Source of the DNA: Kluyvera georgiana ATCC 51603
GTDB lineage: Bacteria > Pseudomonadota > Gammaproteobacteria > Enterobacterales > Enterobacteriaceae
Length of the DNA stretch: 64,000 bases
Reading direction: 5' to 3'
Assembly (NCBI RefSeq): GCF_001654985.1
Contig: NZ_LXEU01000051.1
Location: 1 to 64,000, forward strand
Part shown: positions 19,901-28,468 of the stretch, in pieces
How positions within the stretch are numbered: the first letter of the stretch is position 1
Layout of the letters: each line of letters begins with the position of its first letter
Program-made: the position numbers and the translations under genes
Notes under the pieces: generated by a model
The model's input: only the letters and a program-made list of their open reading frames with translations
The model's database searches: none
What the model was told of the DNA's origin: nothing

Positions 19901-20556
19901 AGCTTGGCGTCGATCACTTCCGTGTAGCTCTGAAGCGTCATTGTGTCGCCCACTTTGGCGCTGTTCGCATCGCCTGTGGTTTTACGCAAACGCAGAGTCC
20001 ATGTGCTGCCAGACTGCGGTAAATCGATGCGGTGGCTACGCTCATAGCCCGTGGTGGTTTTGCCCGATACGCGCGTGCTTAAAACCGTTTTCCACGTGCC
20101 GCCGTCAGTTTGCAGGTCAATGGCATAATTGATGGTGTATCCCACCAGGTCGCCGTTGTCCTGCTGCTTGTAAATCGAGGGCCATTTAATGCGCAGGCGT
20201 ACAGCAGAGAGCAGCGTATTTGTGAAAGTACGGGTCCAGGCGGTGGCGCTGGATATCTCAACCCCCATGCTGATTTCATTTTCTGATCCCGGAATCCCCT
20301 GGATGTATTGTTGAGCCTGAGTCCCCGGGCGAAACTCCCAGACCACTCCACCAAAGTTTTTCGAGCCGTCAACGTTCTCCAGCGGCGTCCCGTCGAGGTA
20401 GATATCTTTTCCGGTCAAACCACCAGCAAATTCACCTTCACCCAACGCCACCAGCAATTTTGCCTTTGCGACAGACTGGAGATCATCCGGTTGCTCCGTC
20501 GGCGTCCGGCTTTTAGAACCGCCACCTTTCCGCCCTGTGATTTTTTTCGGCGCCAT
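16984..20556 (-). CDS. J: Tail tip host-specificity protein (gpJ)
   Basis: 1190 residues, similar in size to lambda gpJ (1132). The N terminus (MAPKKITGRKGGGSKSRTP) and conserved SDRFGLGN/WSLYEVAQYCD region are typical; two fibronectin-III-like domains are visible around 620-810, followed by a coiled segment and a C-terminal receptor-binding part. It forms the tail tip that contacts the host receptor and starts DNA injection. Start codon preceded by GGGTGAATT. Confidence 0.95.
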   Translation of the reverse strand: MAPKKITGRKGGGSKSRTPTEQPDDLQSVAKAKLLVALGEGEFAGGLTGKDIYLDGTPLENVDGSKNFGGVVWEFRPGTQAQQYIQGIPGSENEISMGVEISSATAWTRTFTNTLLSAVRLRIKWPSIYKQQDNGDLVGYTINYAIDLQTDGGTWKTVLSTRVSGKTTTGYERSHRIDLPQSGSTWTLRLRKTTGDANSAKVGDTMTLQSYTEVIDAKLRYPNTALLYIEFDSSQFNGSIPQISCEPKMRVIRVPDNYDPETRSYLGTWTGAFKWAWTDNPAWVFYDLVLSDRFGLGNRLTAANIDKWSLYEVAQYCDQMVPDGKGGDGTEPRYTCNVYVQDRNDAYTVMRDFAAIFRGMTYWGGDQIVALADMPRDIDFSYTRANVVDGLFTYASSTTKTRYTTALVSWSDPDNAYADAMEPVFEQQLVARYGFNQLEMTAIGCTRQSEANRKGRWGILTNNKDRVVTFSVGLDGNIPQPGYIIAVADELLSGKVTGGRIRSVNGRVIELDRVADAVAGDRLILNLPSGAAQSRTIQAINGNKITVTTAFSETPEAECVWVVESDELYAQQYRVVSVADNNDGTFTISGAAHDPDKYARIDTGAIIDQRPVSVIPPSNQSAPDDIAIGSYSVVQQGISVETLRATWSVVDNAIAYEAQWRRNDGNWVNVPRSSTTSFEVESIYAGRYLVRVRAINAAEISSGWGYSEEVTLTGKVGNPPQPVGFAATPINWGIRLNWGFPANTSDTLKTEIQYTPNGDQSDPLLLSDVPYPSSEYIQLGLKAGQEFWFRAQLVDKSGNESGWTGWIRGMANNNADDYLGDITGDFLTSKDGDALTSQIDQNLEGQLQNALANNATVEHQWAQFGEVRADILVVKTTIASVDKAMAELSTTVQAELGDMTASLEDKLTAVVDADGASAIHTLKAGVRINGVYYGAGMSIAVVAEAGQPVVTRIGFNANQFVLLSGEGDAQFSPFAVINGQAFLSETIIRDASITNAKIGQYIRSNNWVPGEAGWNIDKNGDAEFNNMTTRGTIYGTDGWFKGTVYANRIEGDIYALQMNPRTISPTTVSVNWNSWHYYNIYAYSGELFERVIDSDMVLKGVNSPEYIEIRLELVLEDGTVVKQVGYSYTNGGQVSPINLSGYTIPATSTREAKVYLRMAVKTPRSNQTQFQYQVSGTRVAASRAGRVVIA

Positions 20557-20567
20557 AATTCACCCAT

Positions 20568-20590
20568 AAAAAAACCACCCGAAGGTGGTT
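20568..20590 (-). terminator. Intrinsic terminator between genes I and J
   Basis: On the minus strand: AACCACC-TTCG-GGTGGTTTTTTT, a UUCG tetraloop hairpin with a full U run. Located inside the late operon, so it would lower J expression unless transcription is antiterminated. Confidence 0.85.
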
Positions 20591-20607
20591 GTTAGAAATG
20601 ATGTTTG

Positions 20608-21210
20608 CTACTGCTTGTCTTCGACGTAGATGCCCGCCGATACAATCGCGCCACCGATCCGGCGTCGTCCGTAGCCAAGAGGAACAGGGTTACCCTGGGC
20701 AGCGGTGTTCGTCACGCCACCAAAGGCGTAGGAAGCTTGGTTATCAGCATCCTGCTTACTGGCAAGCCCGGCTGGTTGTGGGGAAAGCATCTGCACAATA
20801 CCGCCAAGCATCATCGCTGCACCAATTTTCATTGCAGCTGGTCCCCATGCGGCCCCGCCCCATGCCTGACCTATGGTTGCACCTAATGCCCCGACAACAA
20901 CAAGAACGGCTCCCAGAATTGTTTGCAGTAAACCTGCTTTTTTACTCCCAATCACCACGGGAACAATTCGAATCACTTCTCCCATAACGGGGAAGCCTAA
21001 ATCATCCATCCCGAGGTTTTTTTTACCTTTAAATACAGCATACGTTAGCCCGCGCATTTTGCTGGTATTAAGATACTTTTCAAAACCGGGGATAGTCTTT
21101 GATAAGGCATTTATTGATTCGGCTGTAGTTGTTATTAGCCGGTTATGTACTTTCCCAAATGATTTGCCTAGCTCTCCACCCAGTTCAATTCTTGTCATAA
21201 CTTCTTGCAT
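20608..21210 (-). CDS. I: Tail assembly protein (gpI-type)
   Basis: About 200 residues. Begins with the family pattern MTRIELGGELGKSFGKVHN, has a hydrophobic Gly/Ala-rich centre (LLQTILGAVLVVVGALGA) and ends VPLGYGRRRIGGA..SAGIYVEDK. In lambda it is needed to assemble the tail tip. The longer frame from 21234 begins within a terminator hairpin, so I use the ATG at 21208-21210; the ATG at 21196-21198 is also possible. Confidence 0.85.
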   Translation of the reverse strand: MQEVMTRIELGGELGKSFGKVHNRLITTTAESINALSKTIPGFEKYLNTSKMRGLTYAVFKGKKNLGMDDLGFPVMGEVIRIVPVVIGSKKAGLLQTILGAVLVVVGALGATIGQAWGGAAWGPAAMKIGAAMMLGGIVQMLSPQPAGLASKQDADNQASYAFGGVTNTAAQGNPVPLGYGRRRIGGAIVSAGIYVEDKQ

Positions 21211-21222
21211 ATAAGCCCCAAT

Positions 21223-21247
21223 AAAAAAAGCCACATAAAGTGGCTTT
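21223..21247 (-). terminator. Terminator of the secreted-protein moron
   Basis: Minus strand AAAGCCAC-TTTAT-GTGGCTTTTTTT, directly after the lipoprotein gene. Confidence 0.88.
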
Positions 21248-21263
21248 AGCGATTAGAAATGTC

Positions 21264-21605
21264 TTAGAGGCACGAACTGGCAGCTTTACTCCATGGATCA
21301 CCAATGCCCCTACTGGCTGCATAGACTTTTACGTCTGAACCACCGTCAGTATTTCCCTGTATAATCGCCATCGACAAAACACCGAATAAATCGTCAGCAG
21401 CAGAAACTTTATAGCCAGTTTCAGTTTCGATGCTTGTAGCCTGCGGATGTAAGTCTTGCCATTTAGGTGACAAACATTTGTTAACTAGCGCTGGTGCCTT
21501 TGATGAATGCCCAGTATAAATAGGCGCACTTTCCTGCAAGGAAGAAGCGCTACAAGCTGTCAGGACTAAACAAATCCCAATTGATAGATAAACCTTCATA
21601 CCCAC
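21264..21605 (-). CDS. Small lipoprotein, moron gene 2
   Basis: 113 residues. MGMKVYLSIGICLVLTAC is a lipoprotein signal with lipobox LTAC, so Cys18 is lipidated. The mature part has two further Cys and no family I recognise. It follows the secreted-protein gene by 22 bases, lies between tail genes K and I where lambda has nothing, and has low G+C. Small phage lipoproteins often block receptors or DNA entry of related phages; that role is only an inference here. Confidence 0.75.
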   Translation of the reverse strand: MGMKVYLSIGICLVLTACSASSLQESAPIYTGHSSKAPALVNKCLSPKWQDLHPQATSIETETGYKVSAADDLFGVLSMAIIQGNTDGGSDVKVYAASRGIGDPWSKAASSCL

Positions 21606-21627
21606 TCCTTGTTTTCTGAATATTCAC

Positions 21628-22137
21628 TCAGAGATTCTCGGTTTTTTTGATTTGCTCAGACTCAGGCTTGTATGTGACAGTTACAAAATTTGACACCCCA
21701 TCAATAATTGTATGACTTAGATTGATGTTTGTGCCCAAATGAGTCCAGACAACTTCTTTATACGGTTCTTTATATTTTGATGCGCCATATTTCTGGGTTA
21801 ATAGCGACTCCACAGACAGAAACGCCATCTTATTAACACTTTCAAAATCATTATTTATCGATTGTACAATAACTTGGGTAAGAGCATTTTTTTTAAATTG
21901 ATAGACAACTTTAAATTCATAGGAATCAATAGTTACCTTATCTATTCCTACAGCACCCTGTGTTTCATAGTATTCTAACGGAGGGGTTATTTTATGCGCT
22001 TTCCCACTCTCAGCACTGATTACCTCATCAGGACTCATTCCCCAATAGGAATTTCCATACCCCTTGACTCTTTCTGATGCACCAGCAGAGATAGAAAACA
22101 TTAAGAACAAAGCAATAACGGCTGAAATCTTTTTCAT
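21628..22137 (-). CDS. Secreted periplasmic protein, moron gene 1
   Basis: 169 residues with a signal peptide (MKKISAVIALFLMFSISAGA, cleavage near AGA-SER). The mature protein contains GNSYWGMSPDEVISAE and a beta-rich body with KYGASKYKEP; Trp-Gly-Met-Ser-x-Glu/Asp-Glu-Val motifs are seen in small periplasmic proteins of unknown role. Strong GGAGG site. Low G+C and its own promoter mark it as an independently expressed lysogen gene. Confidence 0.75.
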   Translation of the reverse strand: MKKISAVIALFLMFSISAGASERVKGYGNSYWGMSPDEVISAESGKAHKITPPLEYYETQGAVGIDKVTIDSYEFKVVYQFKKNALTQVIVQSINNDFESVNKMAFLSVESLLTQKYGASKYKEPYKEVVWTHLGTNINLSHTIIDGVSNFVTVTYKPESEQIKKTENL

Positions 22138-22166
22138 ACGCCCTCCAAATGAAACAAAATGTAACG

Positions 22167-22196
22167 ATTAAACCATTTTGTATTAACCTTAGGCAA
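22167..22196 (-). promoter_or_regulatory. Moron promoter candidate
   Basis: Minus strand TTGCCT (22191-22196), 18-base spacer, TTTAAT (22167-22172), with the ATG about 23 bases after the expected start point. Confidence 0.55.
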
Positions 22197-22236
22197 CATG
22201 AATTGTTATGCAGACATTCATCATTGGAGATTTCAT

Positions 22237-22953
22237 TTATCTCTTTGCTAGTAAATTATGTCTTACAACCTTCATTGTCCGTTCCTGCCAATAGCCACCA
22301 TACGGAACGCGCTGGCTCAAATGCCCATACAGATGATGCAATAGCATGTTGTTTTCCAGCAGGATCCCGGCATGGTTCCACTTATTGGCTTGAACCTGCA
22401 TTATCACCATGTCGCCGGTGCGCGGTGGCCCAGTAAACTCCCGGAAACCGCATTCATACCAGCAATCACGGTAAAAGTTCTCCGGGTACTGGTCCTCCCA
22501 CCAGGGATAATCCACGCGGTAATCGGTCACCTCAATGCCATGCGTCTGCCGGAAATAACTCATCACCAGCCCCCAGCAATCGAAATGCCCTAGCACAAAC
22601 GGACGCTCCAGCAGCGGTAACTCGCCGCGCGGCTGAATGGTACGGATATCCCCTTCCGGCCAGCTGGCAATGTGCCAGGGCAGCAGTGTCGCGTCACACT
22701 GTGCCTTATCCAGTTCGCTCGGCTGCGTTGTGGCGTCCGGGTGACTGTGTACGATGGCGACAACCGTCCCCAGATCTTCGGCAGCGGCGTAGTCCTCCGG
22801 TGACAGGTGGAAATGTTCGGTTGGGTCCGTTGCCAGATTACGGCAGGGAATGTAACGCTGCACCCGGCTTTTCTGCACCACCACGCCACAGCACTCCCGC
22901 GGGTATTCTGCGGCGGCATGCGCCATGATGGCGTCGATAATCTTCTGTCGCAT
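22237..22953 (-). CDS. K: Tail assembly peptidase (gpK): JAMM plus NlpC/P60 domains
   Basis: 238 residues. The N-terminal half has the zinc-peptidase JAMM pattern HSHPDATTQPSELD; the C-terminal half has the NlpC/P60 nucleophile Cys in GHFDCWGLV and the His in NHAGI. It processes or opens peptidoglycan during tail assembly/injection. The ATG at 22951-22953 (GGAGCTGAT site) is preferred over an upstream ATG inside gene L. Confidence 0.93.
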   Translation of the reverse strand: MRQKIIDAIMAHAAAEYPRECCGVVVQKSRVQRYIPCRNLATDPTEHFHLSPEDYAAAEDLGTVVAIVHSHPDATTQPSELDKAQCDATLLPWHIASWPEGDIRTIQPRGELPLLERPFVLGHFDCWGLVMSYFRQTHGIEVTDYRVDYPWWEDQYPENFYRDCWYECGFREFTGPPRTGDMVIMQVQANKWNHAGILLENNMLLHHLYGHLSQRVPYGGYWQERTMKVVRHNLLAKR

Positions 22954-22954
22954 A

Positions 22955-23710
22955 TCAGCTCCTGATAAGGGAAGTGCCCGGAAAACCGCCAAACGGCAGC
23001 TCGTTACTTTCGCCGTGACGCAGTTTGCACGCCGTCAGCGTGCCGGGGCATTCATCCTGCGAAGGGTCATCAACCGGGTTGTTGTGCTTATCGAAATAGC
23101 GGGTCCCTGCATAGTCGCAACCATCACCGGATCGATACTTGTTACGGATGCACCAGGTACAAAGTGAATGCAGCTGGCGAGTGGGGATCATCAGCCCCTG
23201 CAGATCCATCGGGCTGGAGAGTTTAAACGCCACCACTTCATGCGTTTCGCTGTCCTTTGCATCGATATAAAACACCTTCAGCTTTTCCTGCTGCGGATCC
23301 GCCGCCGGGTTTCCCTCCGGATAGTTTGCTGCGTCCAGGTACTGCGCCAGCGTGTCATGGATAGTGACTTTCGCCTGCAGCAGGTCATCGTAAGCAAGAC
23401 ACAGCGCGGTAATAGAACTATCAAGGTTAGCGACCGACAGAGTCGGCTGTGCGCTGGTTCCGTCAGTCGCCGTCTCAATCCCTTCTATCTCACATGGCCA
23501 GGCTTTATATTCCAGTCCCTGCCACCAGATAGATTTTGCGGGGAGCTTGTCTTCATCCCCGCCGGCGGTGGCAATTTCCTCCGGCGTATGCGCAATATTA
23601 TGTGCATGAAAACGGAGGACATCACTGACGCCAAATCCGGTGCCATCGACATCAAAAAGCCGGACGACATTGCCCGGCTCGAGTTTCTGATAATCACTGT
23701 TTAAGCTCAT
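22955..23710 (-). CDS. L: Minor tail protein (gpL)
   Basis: 251 residues. The C-terminal domain carries the conserved cysteines CTWCIRNKYRSGDGCDYAG and DECPGTLTAC, which bind an iron-sulfur cluster in lambda gpL. Sits between M and K in lambda order, overlapping M by 4 bases. Confidence 0.93.
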   Translation of the reverse strand: MSLNSDYQKLEPGNVVRLFDVDGTGFGVSDVLRFHAHNIAHTPEEIATAGGDEDKLPAKSIWWQGLEYKAWPCEIEGIETATDGTSAQPTLSVANLDSSITALCLAYDDLLQAKVTIHDTLAQYLDAANYPEGNPAADPQQEKLKVFYIDAKDSETHEVVAFKLSSPMDLQGLMIPTRQLHSLCTWCIRNKYRSGDGCDYAGTRYFDKHNNPVDDPSQDECPGTLTACKLRHGESNELPFGGFPGTSLIRS

Positions 23711-24054
23711 GGTGCAAACGCCTGTTCAAACGTGGCAGAAACGGTTTCCACCGTTTTACTTTTGGTGACGCGCTGCAGGCTGTCTGGTTCGACACGCCAC
23801 AACGTGAGCTCACCGCCGGGAGGGGTAAACGAAAACGATTTTGTTTTGTGGCGCCGCAGGAAAGCATGAATTTCCCGGACCGTTTCCGGCTGCCCGGTGA
23901 ATGAATACTCATAGCTGAGGGTTTCATCATTTAGCCCGGCGCCTGTCACCTGTTTATAACCATCGCCAAACTGCGCCGTGCGGACGCTATCCTTGCTCTT
24001 CAGAGTTGGCTGGCTGGATGCTTTGATCCGCCATCCAAAATGTTCAATCGCCAT
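23707..24054 (-). CDS. M: Minor tail protein (gpM)
   Basis: 115 residues, matching lambda gpM (109) in size and place; contains FGDGYKQ and FTPPGGE motifs of the family. Part of the tail tip complex. Coupled to L by an ATGA overlap. Confidence 0.92.
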   Translation of the reverse strand: MAIEHFGWRIKASSQPTLKSKDSVRTAQFGDGYKQVTGAGLNDETLSYEYSFTGQPETVREIHAFLRRHKTKSFSFTPPGGELTLWRVEPDSLQRVTKSKTVETVSATFEQAFAP

Positions 24055-24057
24055 CGC

Positions 24058-26574
24058 TTACCTCTGTTTATTGGCATTCCAGATCATGCCGCCCGGTTGT
24101 ATAGCTTTCGCAATCCCCGCGCGGACGGAGCTATCAATGACCTGCTGATAGGCTTTTCCGACTGCATCGCCGCTCCCTTTCTGCTGACCCGATTCCCCCT
24201 GTCCCGTGGTGACAGAAACAGGTGCATAGACGCTGACGCCGAAAGGAGAAGCAACACCGCCCCCACTCCCGCCAACCAGTCCACCAGTCGCGTAACCGCG
24301 CATCATGCGGTACAGATTGCCGACGCCGATCCGGTTTGTGGCCTCCTGGGTAAAGACAAACTCCCCGCGGTGAACCACCCCCGCCGGCTCATACTTACCG
24401 CCAGTACCGGTGTAACCCCCACCCGCAAAACCGAGCGCAGATGTGGCTGAGTTAACCAGCCCAACCATGGCCTGCTTCATCAGGATTTGCGTCAGCATCG
24501 ACAGCGTCGAGCGGGTAAAATCAGCCCAGTTCCCTTTGCCGGTTGTCAGCATGTCAGCCATGCTCTGGCTGATACCGTCAAACGTACTGGCGGCGAACGA
24601 CTTCATTGAACCGTAAGCATCAGCAGCGGAATCGGCATAGTCAGCCCAGGCTGATTTAGCCCCCGCTTTCCAGTCGTCCCGCAGCTCATCCTGCGCGGCG
24701 TAGTACTCCTTGAGCGCGCCCAGCTCATTCTGATAGCCCTGATCCGCATCCGTGCCACCAGCATTCATCCAGCCCTGCCGAAGCTGAGCCTCTTCATTTT
24801 GCCGCTGCGCACCGCGGCTGCTCATGCTGCCACCCGCCACCAGCGCTTTGGTTTTCTCACCAATCTGGGTAACGTATTTCTGCGAGCTATCCTGCAGGCG
24901 GTTCAACCGCTCCTGGGCAACAATCTGATCGCCAAGCCGGGCATTCACCTCCGCCCGCGCCAGCACCTCATCTTTGTTCGCCAGCACCGATTTTTCATCA
25001 GCGGTCAGCGCGCGCTTTTTAGCGGCCTCTTCCAGTACAGAAAAGCGGGATTGCTGTTTCCACAGCTCCTGCCGCTGCTGGCTGATGGTATCCGTGATGC
25101 TCTTATGCTCTTCCAGCGTGCGTAGCTGCGCTTCCAGTTCCAGCGTCTGCGCGCTGGCTGTATCGATACTTTTCACGCCTGCCGGCGTTTTCACCGCTGA
25201 CGGCTTTTTAGGCTTCTTTAGTGAGTCGTCGTATTCTTTTTTGGCGGCTTCAAGGTTGATGTTGTAGTCCGCCAGGAGGATCCGCCCGTCCTTCAGCGCC
25301 TTATTCAGTTCGTTCTGGCGAGCGGTGTATTTCTCCAGCGCACTTTGCGTCTTCGCATAGTTTGACTGGGCCTGCGCGGCATACTTCTGGCGATCGGATT
25401 CCACCACCGCCTCTCTCGCGGCGTTGTCCTCGGTCGCTTTCGCCACATTGGCCTGCTGCTGTGCCATTTCCAGCGCCAGCCGCGCCGACTCGCGATCGTT
25501 CCAGTAACTGGCTCGCGCATCATCATTCACATAGCGGTCGCCTTTGCGGAGATTCCAGACTTCATCCGCGCGCTTAAACGCCGCCTCGGCTTTAGAGACG
25601 ATTTCCTGCGCCGTGTCCGGCCGCCCGATATCCAGCGCCGCATCCCACATGGATTTAAACGCACGCTTCAGGCTATCCGCTGCCGACTCAATCGAGCCCA
25701 TGTTGTCGCGCAGGCTCTTTGTCTGATCGCGAAAACCATTCGTCGCCGCATCGTTAGCCGCCTGCAGCGCCGCCGCCTCATCCCCGGATCGTTGCAGTTG
25801 CGCCACATAGGCAATCTGTTCAGCAGTGACGTTGTGGAATTGCTGTGCCATGGCAATCAGGCCAGAGGTCGGATCGTTCGTCAGTTTCCCGAACGCGGCC
25901 GCCACCTTATCGACAGGCACGCCCGACGCCTCGGTGAATTTTGCCACCGCCTGGCTCATATCATCGAACCGGGCACCAGCGCGCACGCCAGCGTTAACCA
26001 GCTCGGTGAGTGCGCTGCTGGTCTGGTTAAATGTCAGCCCCGCCTGCTCGCCTGACTTCGCCAGCACCAGCATGCGGTTAGAAGTCAGCCCGGCGGTGTT
26101 TCCGGACAGGACCAGCGTTTTATTGAAATCGGAGAGTGTGGCTGAGCCCTGATACCAGGCGTAAACCACCGCGCCGGTAGCCGTTGCCAGCGCACCGATA
26201 CCGATCATCACTGGTGATATGGAGCCCAACAGCGCGCGGAAGGTCGGAATAATGCCGCCGAACGAGTCTTTCACCTGACCGCCCTGCTGCAGCAGAATGA
26301 GCCATGGACTCTGGCCACCGGCCAGCTGGGTGGCAATATCCGTAAACTGCGCGGGCAGCATACGCATCGCGGCGTTGTACTGCCCTACAGAAATACCGGC
26401 CTTTTTCGCCGCACTCTCCTGCCGGGTAAACGACTGCTGCACCTTCAGCGCCGAATCATTCGCCGCATCGCCGGCCTGCTTAAACTGCCGTTTAACGTAT
26501 TCCATCTGTTCGTTGAACTTCGACGAGTTAACGTCAAGGTTAACGACCAGGTCACCCACTGCCGTCTGGGCCAT
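24058..26574 (-). CDS. H: Tail tape measure protein (gpH)
   Basis: 838 residues, about the size of lambda gpH (853). N-terminal [20 protein letters not shown], a tape-measure core with [12 protein letters not shown] and hydrophobic segments around 105-145, long coiled coils at 370-560, and a Gly-rich C terminus with [17 protein letters not shown]. It sets tail length and passes into the host membrane during injection. Its start overlaps the end of the T reading frame. Confidence 0.94.
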   Translation of the reverse strand: MAQTAVGDLVVNLDVNSSKFNEQMEYVKRQFKQAGDAANDSALKVQQSFTRQESAAKKAGISVGQYNAAMRMLPAQFTDIATQLAGGQSPWLILLQQGGQVKDSFGGIIPTFRALLGSISPVMIGIGALATATGAVVYAWYQGSATLSDFNKTLVLSGNTAGLTSNRMLVLAKSGEQAGLTFNQTSSALTELVNAGVRAGARFDDMSQAVAKFTEASGVPVDKVAAAFGKLTNDPTSGLIAMAQQFHNVTAEQIAYVAQLQRSGDEAAALQAANDAATNGFRDQTKSLRDNMGSIESAADSLKRAFKSMWDAALDIGRPDTAQEIVSKAEAAFKRADEVWNLRKGDRYVNDDARASYWNDRESARLALEMAQQQANVAKATEDNAAREAVVESDRQKYAAQAQSNYAKTQSALEKYTARQNELNKALKDGRILLADYNINLEAAKKEYDDSLKKPKKPSAVKTPAGVKSIDTASAQTLELEAQLRTLEEHKSITDTISQQRQELWKQQSRFSVLEEAAKKRALTADEKSVLANKDEVLARAEVNARLGDQIVAQERLNRLQDSSQKYVTQIGEKTKALVAGGSMSSRGAQRQNEEAQLRQGWMNAGGTDADQGYQNELGALKEYYAAQDELRDDWKAGAKSAWADYADSAADAYGSMKSFAASTFDGISQSMADMLTTGKGNWADFTRSTLSMLTQILMKQAMVGLVNSATSALGFAGGGYTGTGGKYEPAGVVHRGEFVFTQEATNRIGVGNLYRMMRGYATGGLVGGSGGGVASPFGVSVYAPVSVTTGQGESGQQKGSGDAVGKAYQQVIDSSVRAGIAKAIQPGGMIWNANKQR

Positions 26575-26905
26575 AGCGAACGCCTCCTGAAATGCCCTCG
26601 GCCTTTGCCATCAGTACATCATCACCGGGTTCATCGTCGGTAATATCCTCCGCTGAAGGTGACAGCAGGCTGAAGCTGGCAGGGGTTGATGTGGTTTTGG
26701 GGTCAAGTGCCGTGATGACGATATGCATCAGCGAGGAAAAATGCGCATCCATCTGCACATCATTAAAAAAGTTGTCCTGGTAGAACGTTCGCCAGTCGGC
26801 GTATTCCGTTGACGACATACCAGCAAGCATGGCGCGCCAGTCCGGCCGGCGAAATTCACGCGCCAGTTTCAGGACGAAAGTCAGCTCACTGGCGAGGACT
26901 TTTCC
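26552..26905 (-). CDS. T: T extension of tail assembly chaperone GT (made by -1 frameshift)
   Basis: Open frame without its own proper start, running from the G-gene shift site. After slipping back one base the product reads [20 protein letters not shown] then [16 protein letters not shown], which is the conserved T domain. GT binds the tape measure and recruits the tail tube protein. The ATG at 26828-26830 is internal and not a true start. Confidence 0.85.
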   Translation of the reverse strand, partial: GKVLASELTFVLKLAREFRRPDWRAMLAGMSSTEYADWRTFYQDNFFNDVQMDAHFSSLMHIVITALDPKTTSTPASFSLLSPSAEDITDDEPGDDVLMAKAEGISGGVRYGPDGSG

Positions 26906-27288
26906 AGACTGATCGGCTCGGTTACCGGATCATCCTGTGGCGCACTGGCTTCCGGTGGCGGCACCATGCCGGACAGCAGTTTCACGCTGTACTCCGCTTC
27001 GGCAATAAACTCCAGCGGCCAGGTCATCAGCACATCCTTCTGGATCTGCTCAACATCTTCTTTCGGCGTGTTTTGCGTTCCTTTCAGCGGATGCGCATGC
27101 CATAACGACATGGCCACCAGCAGCGCACCGGATGTAATCGTCATGTTCAGCGCGGCCTGCATGTCTGCGTCGACGACAGTTTCCAGCGTTTTCAGGTGTT
27201 CAAGATGCTCAATGCGCTGCAGCGCTGACAGTTCATAAAGCGTGACGGTCACGCCGTTGCGCTCGAAGGGTTCTGTTTTTAAAAACAT
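26881..27288 (-). CDS. G: Tail assembly chaperone (gpG)
   Basis: 135 residues, in the G position before the tape measure. Contains LYELSALQRIEHLEHLK and an acidic/Pro tail. Near the end, GGAAAAG (complement of 26899-26905) followed by TCC lets ribosomes slip by -1 to form GT; lambda uses GGGAAAG at the same point. Confidence 0.9.
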   Translation of the reverse strand: MFLKTEPFERNGVTVTLYELSALQRIEHLEHLKTLETVVDADMQAALNMTITSGALLVAMSLWHAHPLKGTQNTPKEDVEQIQKDVLMTWPLEFIAEAEYSVKLLSGMVPPPEASAPQDDPVTEPISLEKSSPVS

Positions 27289-27304
27289 GGGGTACTCCAG
27301 GAAG

Positions 27305-27320
27305 CGGGGCCGAAGCCCCG
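27305..27320 (-). other. UUCG hairpin between tail genes V and G
   Basis: Minus strand CGGGGC-TTCG-GCCCCG, a perfect 6-bp stem on a very stable tetraloop, with no U run. It follows the abundant tail tube gene and may protect its mRNA or slow transcription. Confidence 0.7.
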
Positions 27321-27324
27321 GTTA

Positions 27325-28062
27325 TCAGGAAACGGTTACGCTACAGGTCGCGACAAACAGCCCGTCGTTGGTCATCACAATAATGTCAGCCGAACCAGCT
27401 GCAATACCGGTAACCGTCAGCACCGTATCTGCCACTGACACCGTCACGATCCCGGCATCCGTGGTAGTAGCCCGGAACGAGTTATCGGTGGCGCTGGCTG
27501 GCGCCACGGTGACATTCAGCGTAGTGGTGGCAGCAACGGCAACGGTGGCGGTCGATTTATCCAGGGTTACGCCAGTGACATCAATCACCGCCGCGGCACT
27601 TTCTTCAGCGAGTCCCGGCTTACCGTTGTTGCTGATTTTGACCGAGCGCGTGATGGTGTCTTTTGCCGTGACCGTTTTACCAAGACTGCTTACCCAGCCA
27701 CGGAACACATCGACAGCGCCATTCGGGTATTTGATTTTGTATGCCAGCACGGTACCGTCGTCGAACCAGCGAACCAGATCCTGCTGGCCGCTTTCCGCCG
27801 GTTTCCAGGCCAGCGTAAAACTGGCCTCACCCGCCGATTTCTGGCCCTGCGCGGTCGCCGTCCAGTCGGCGTCTTCGTCGTCCAGGTAGGTATCGTCGTT
27901 TGATTCAGCGGTCAGTTCGCCAGGCTGCAGGTCTTTAATCTTCGCCAGGCGTGTCCAGTCGGTATCCGATACCGGGTTGGCAAACGGGTTACCCGTTCCG
28001 GAATAAATCCAGAGCGTGGTGGTGGCGCCCTTTACCGGCGCCAGTGGGTTTGGTGTAGTCAT
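27325..28062 (-). CDS. V: Major tail tube protein (gpV) with bacterial Ig-like domain
   Basis: 245 residues (lambda gpV 246). The first 155 form the tube domain (MTTPNPLAPVKGATTTLWIY; DEDADWTATAQGQKSAGEAS); residues about 160-245 form a Big_2 Ig-like domain (VTGVTLDKSTATVAV ... ITNDGLFVATC-type ending) displayed on the tail surface. Confidence 0.94.
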   Translation of the reverse strand: MTTPNPLAPVKGATTTLWIYSGTGNPFANPVSDTDWTRLAKIKDLQPGELTAESNDDTYLDDEDADWTATAQGQKSAGEASFTLAWKPAESGQQDLVRWFDDGTVLAYKIKYPNGAVDVFRGWVSSLGKTVTAKDTITRSVKISNNGKPGLAEESAAAVIDVTGVTLDKSTATVAVAATTTLNVTVAPASATDNSFRATTTDAGIVTVSVADTVLTVTGIAAGSADIIVMTNDGLFVATCSVTVS

Positions 28063-28069
28063 TACGTCC

Positions 28070-28468
28070 TCACATTTCGTAAGTAATGGAATATTTCAAA
28101 TCAGCCGAACTCCACAGCCCAAGATCATCATCGCGCTGGTAGTCATAACCCTGCTGCACTATGTTGGTGATAAGCCCGGCGAGCCCCGGCACATCGCTCA
28201 TCACCGGATAAATTCGGGACTCCATCCAGTTATCCAGTTCTGAATCCGGCACCTGCGCCGGTAAAAAGATTTCGATATGCAGCGTGGCCTGCCAGGTATC
28301 CGTATCGAGCTCTTCACCGGTGTATTCGGCATCCGTCAGATAGATAGCGATAGCGGGAAAGTCGCCCTCCTCGAGTACTGCCGGACGCCCATCAAAATAG
28401 AGAGCCTCTTCACCAATCTGGATTTCCAGCGCGTTGATGATGGCCCTTCGGATATCACTGTGTTTCAT
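28070..28468 (-). CDS. U: Tail terminator protein (gpU)
   Basis: 132 residues (lambda gpU 131). MKHSDIRRAIINALEIQ start and FFDGRPAV-like YFDGRPAVLEEGDFPAIAIY are typical. Caps the tail tube at the head-proximal end. Overlaps Z by 4 bases. Confidence 0.93.
   Translation of the reverse strand: MKHSDIRRAIINALEIQIGEEALYFDGRPAVLEEGDFPAIAIYLTDAEYTGEELDTDTWQATLHIEIFLPAQVPDSELDNWMESRIYPVMSDVPGLAGLITNIVQQGYDYQRDDDLGLWSSADLKYSITYEM

Noticed and set aside
21211..21234. Eight-residue N-terminal extension of gpI
   Set aside because: Encoded by the terminator hairpin of the moron; not a likely translation start.
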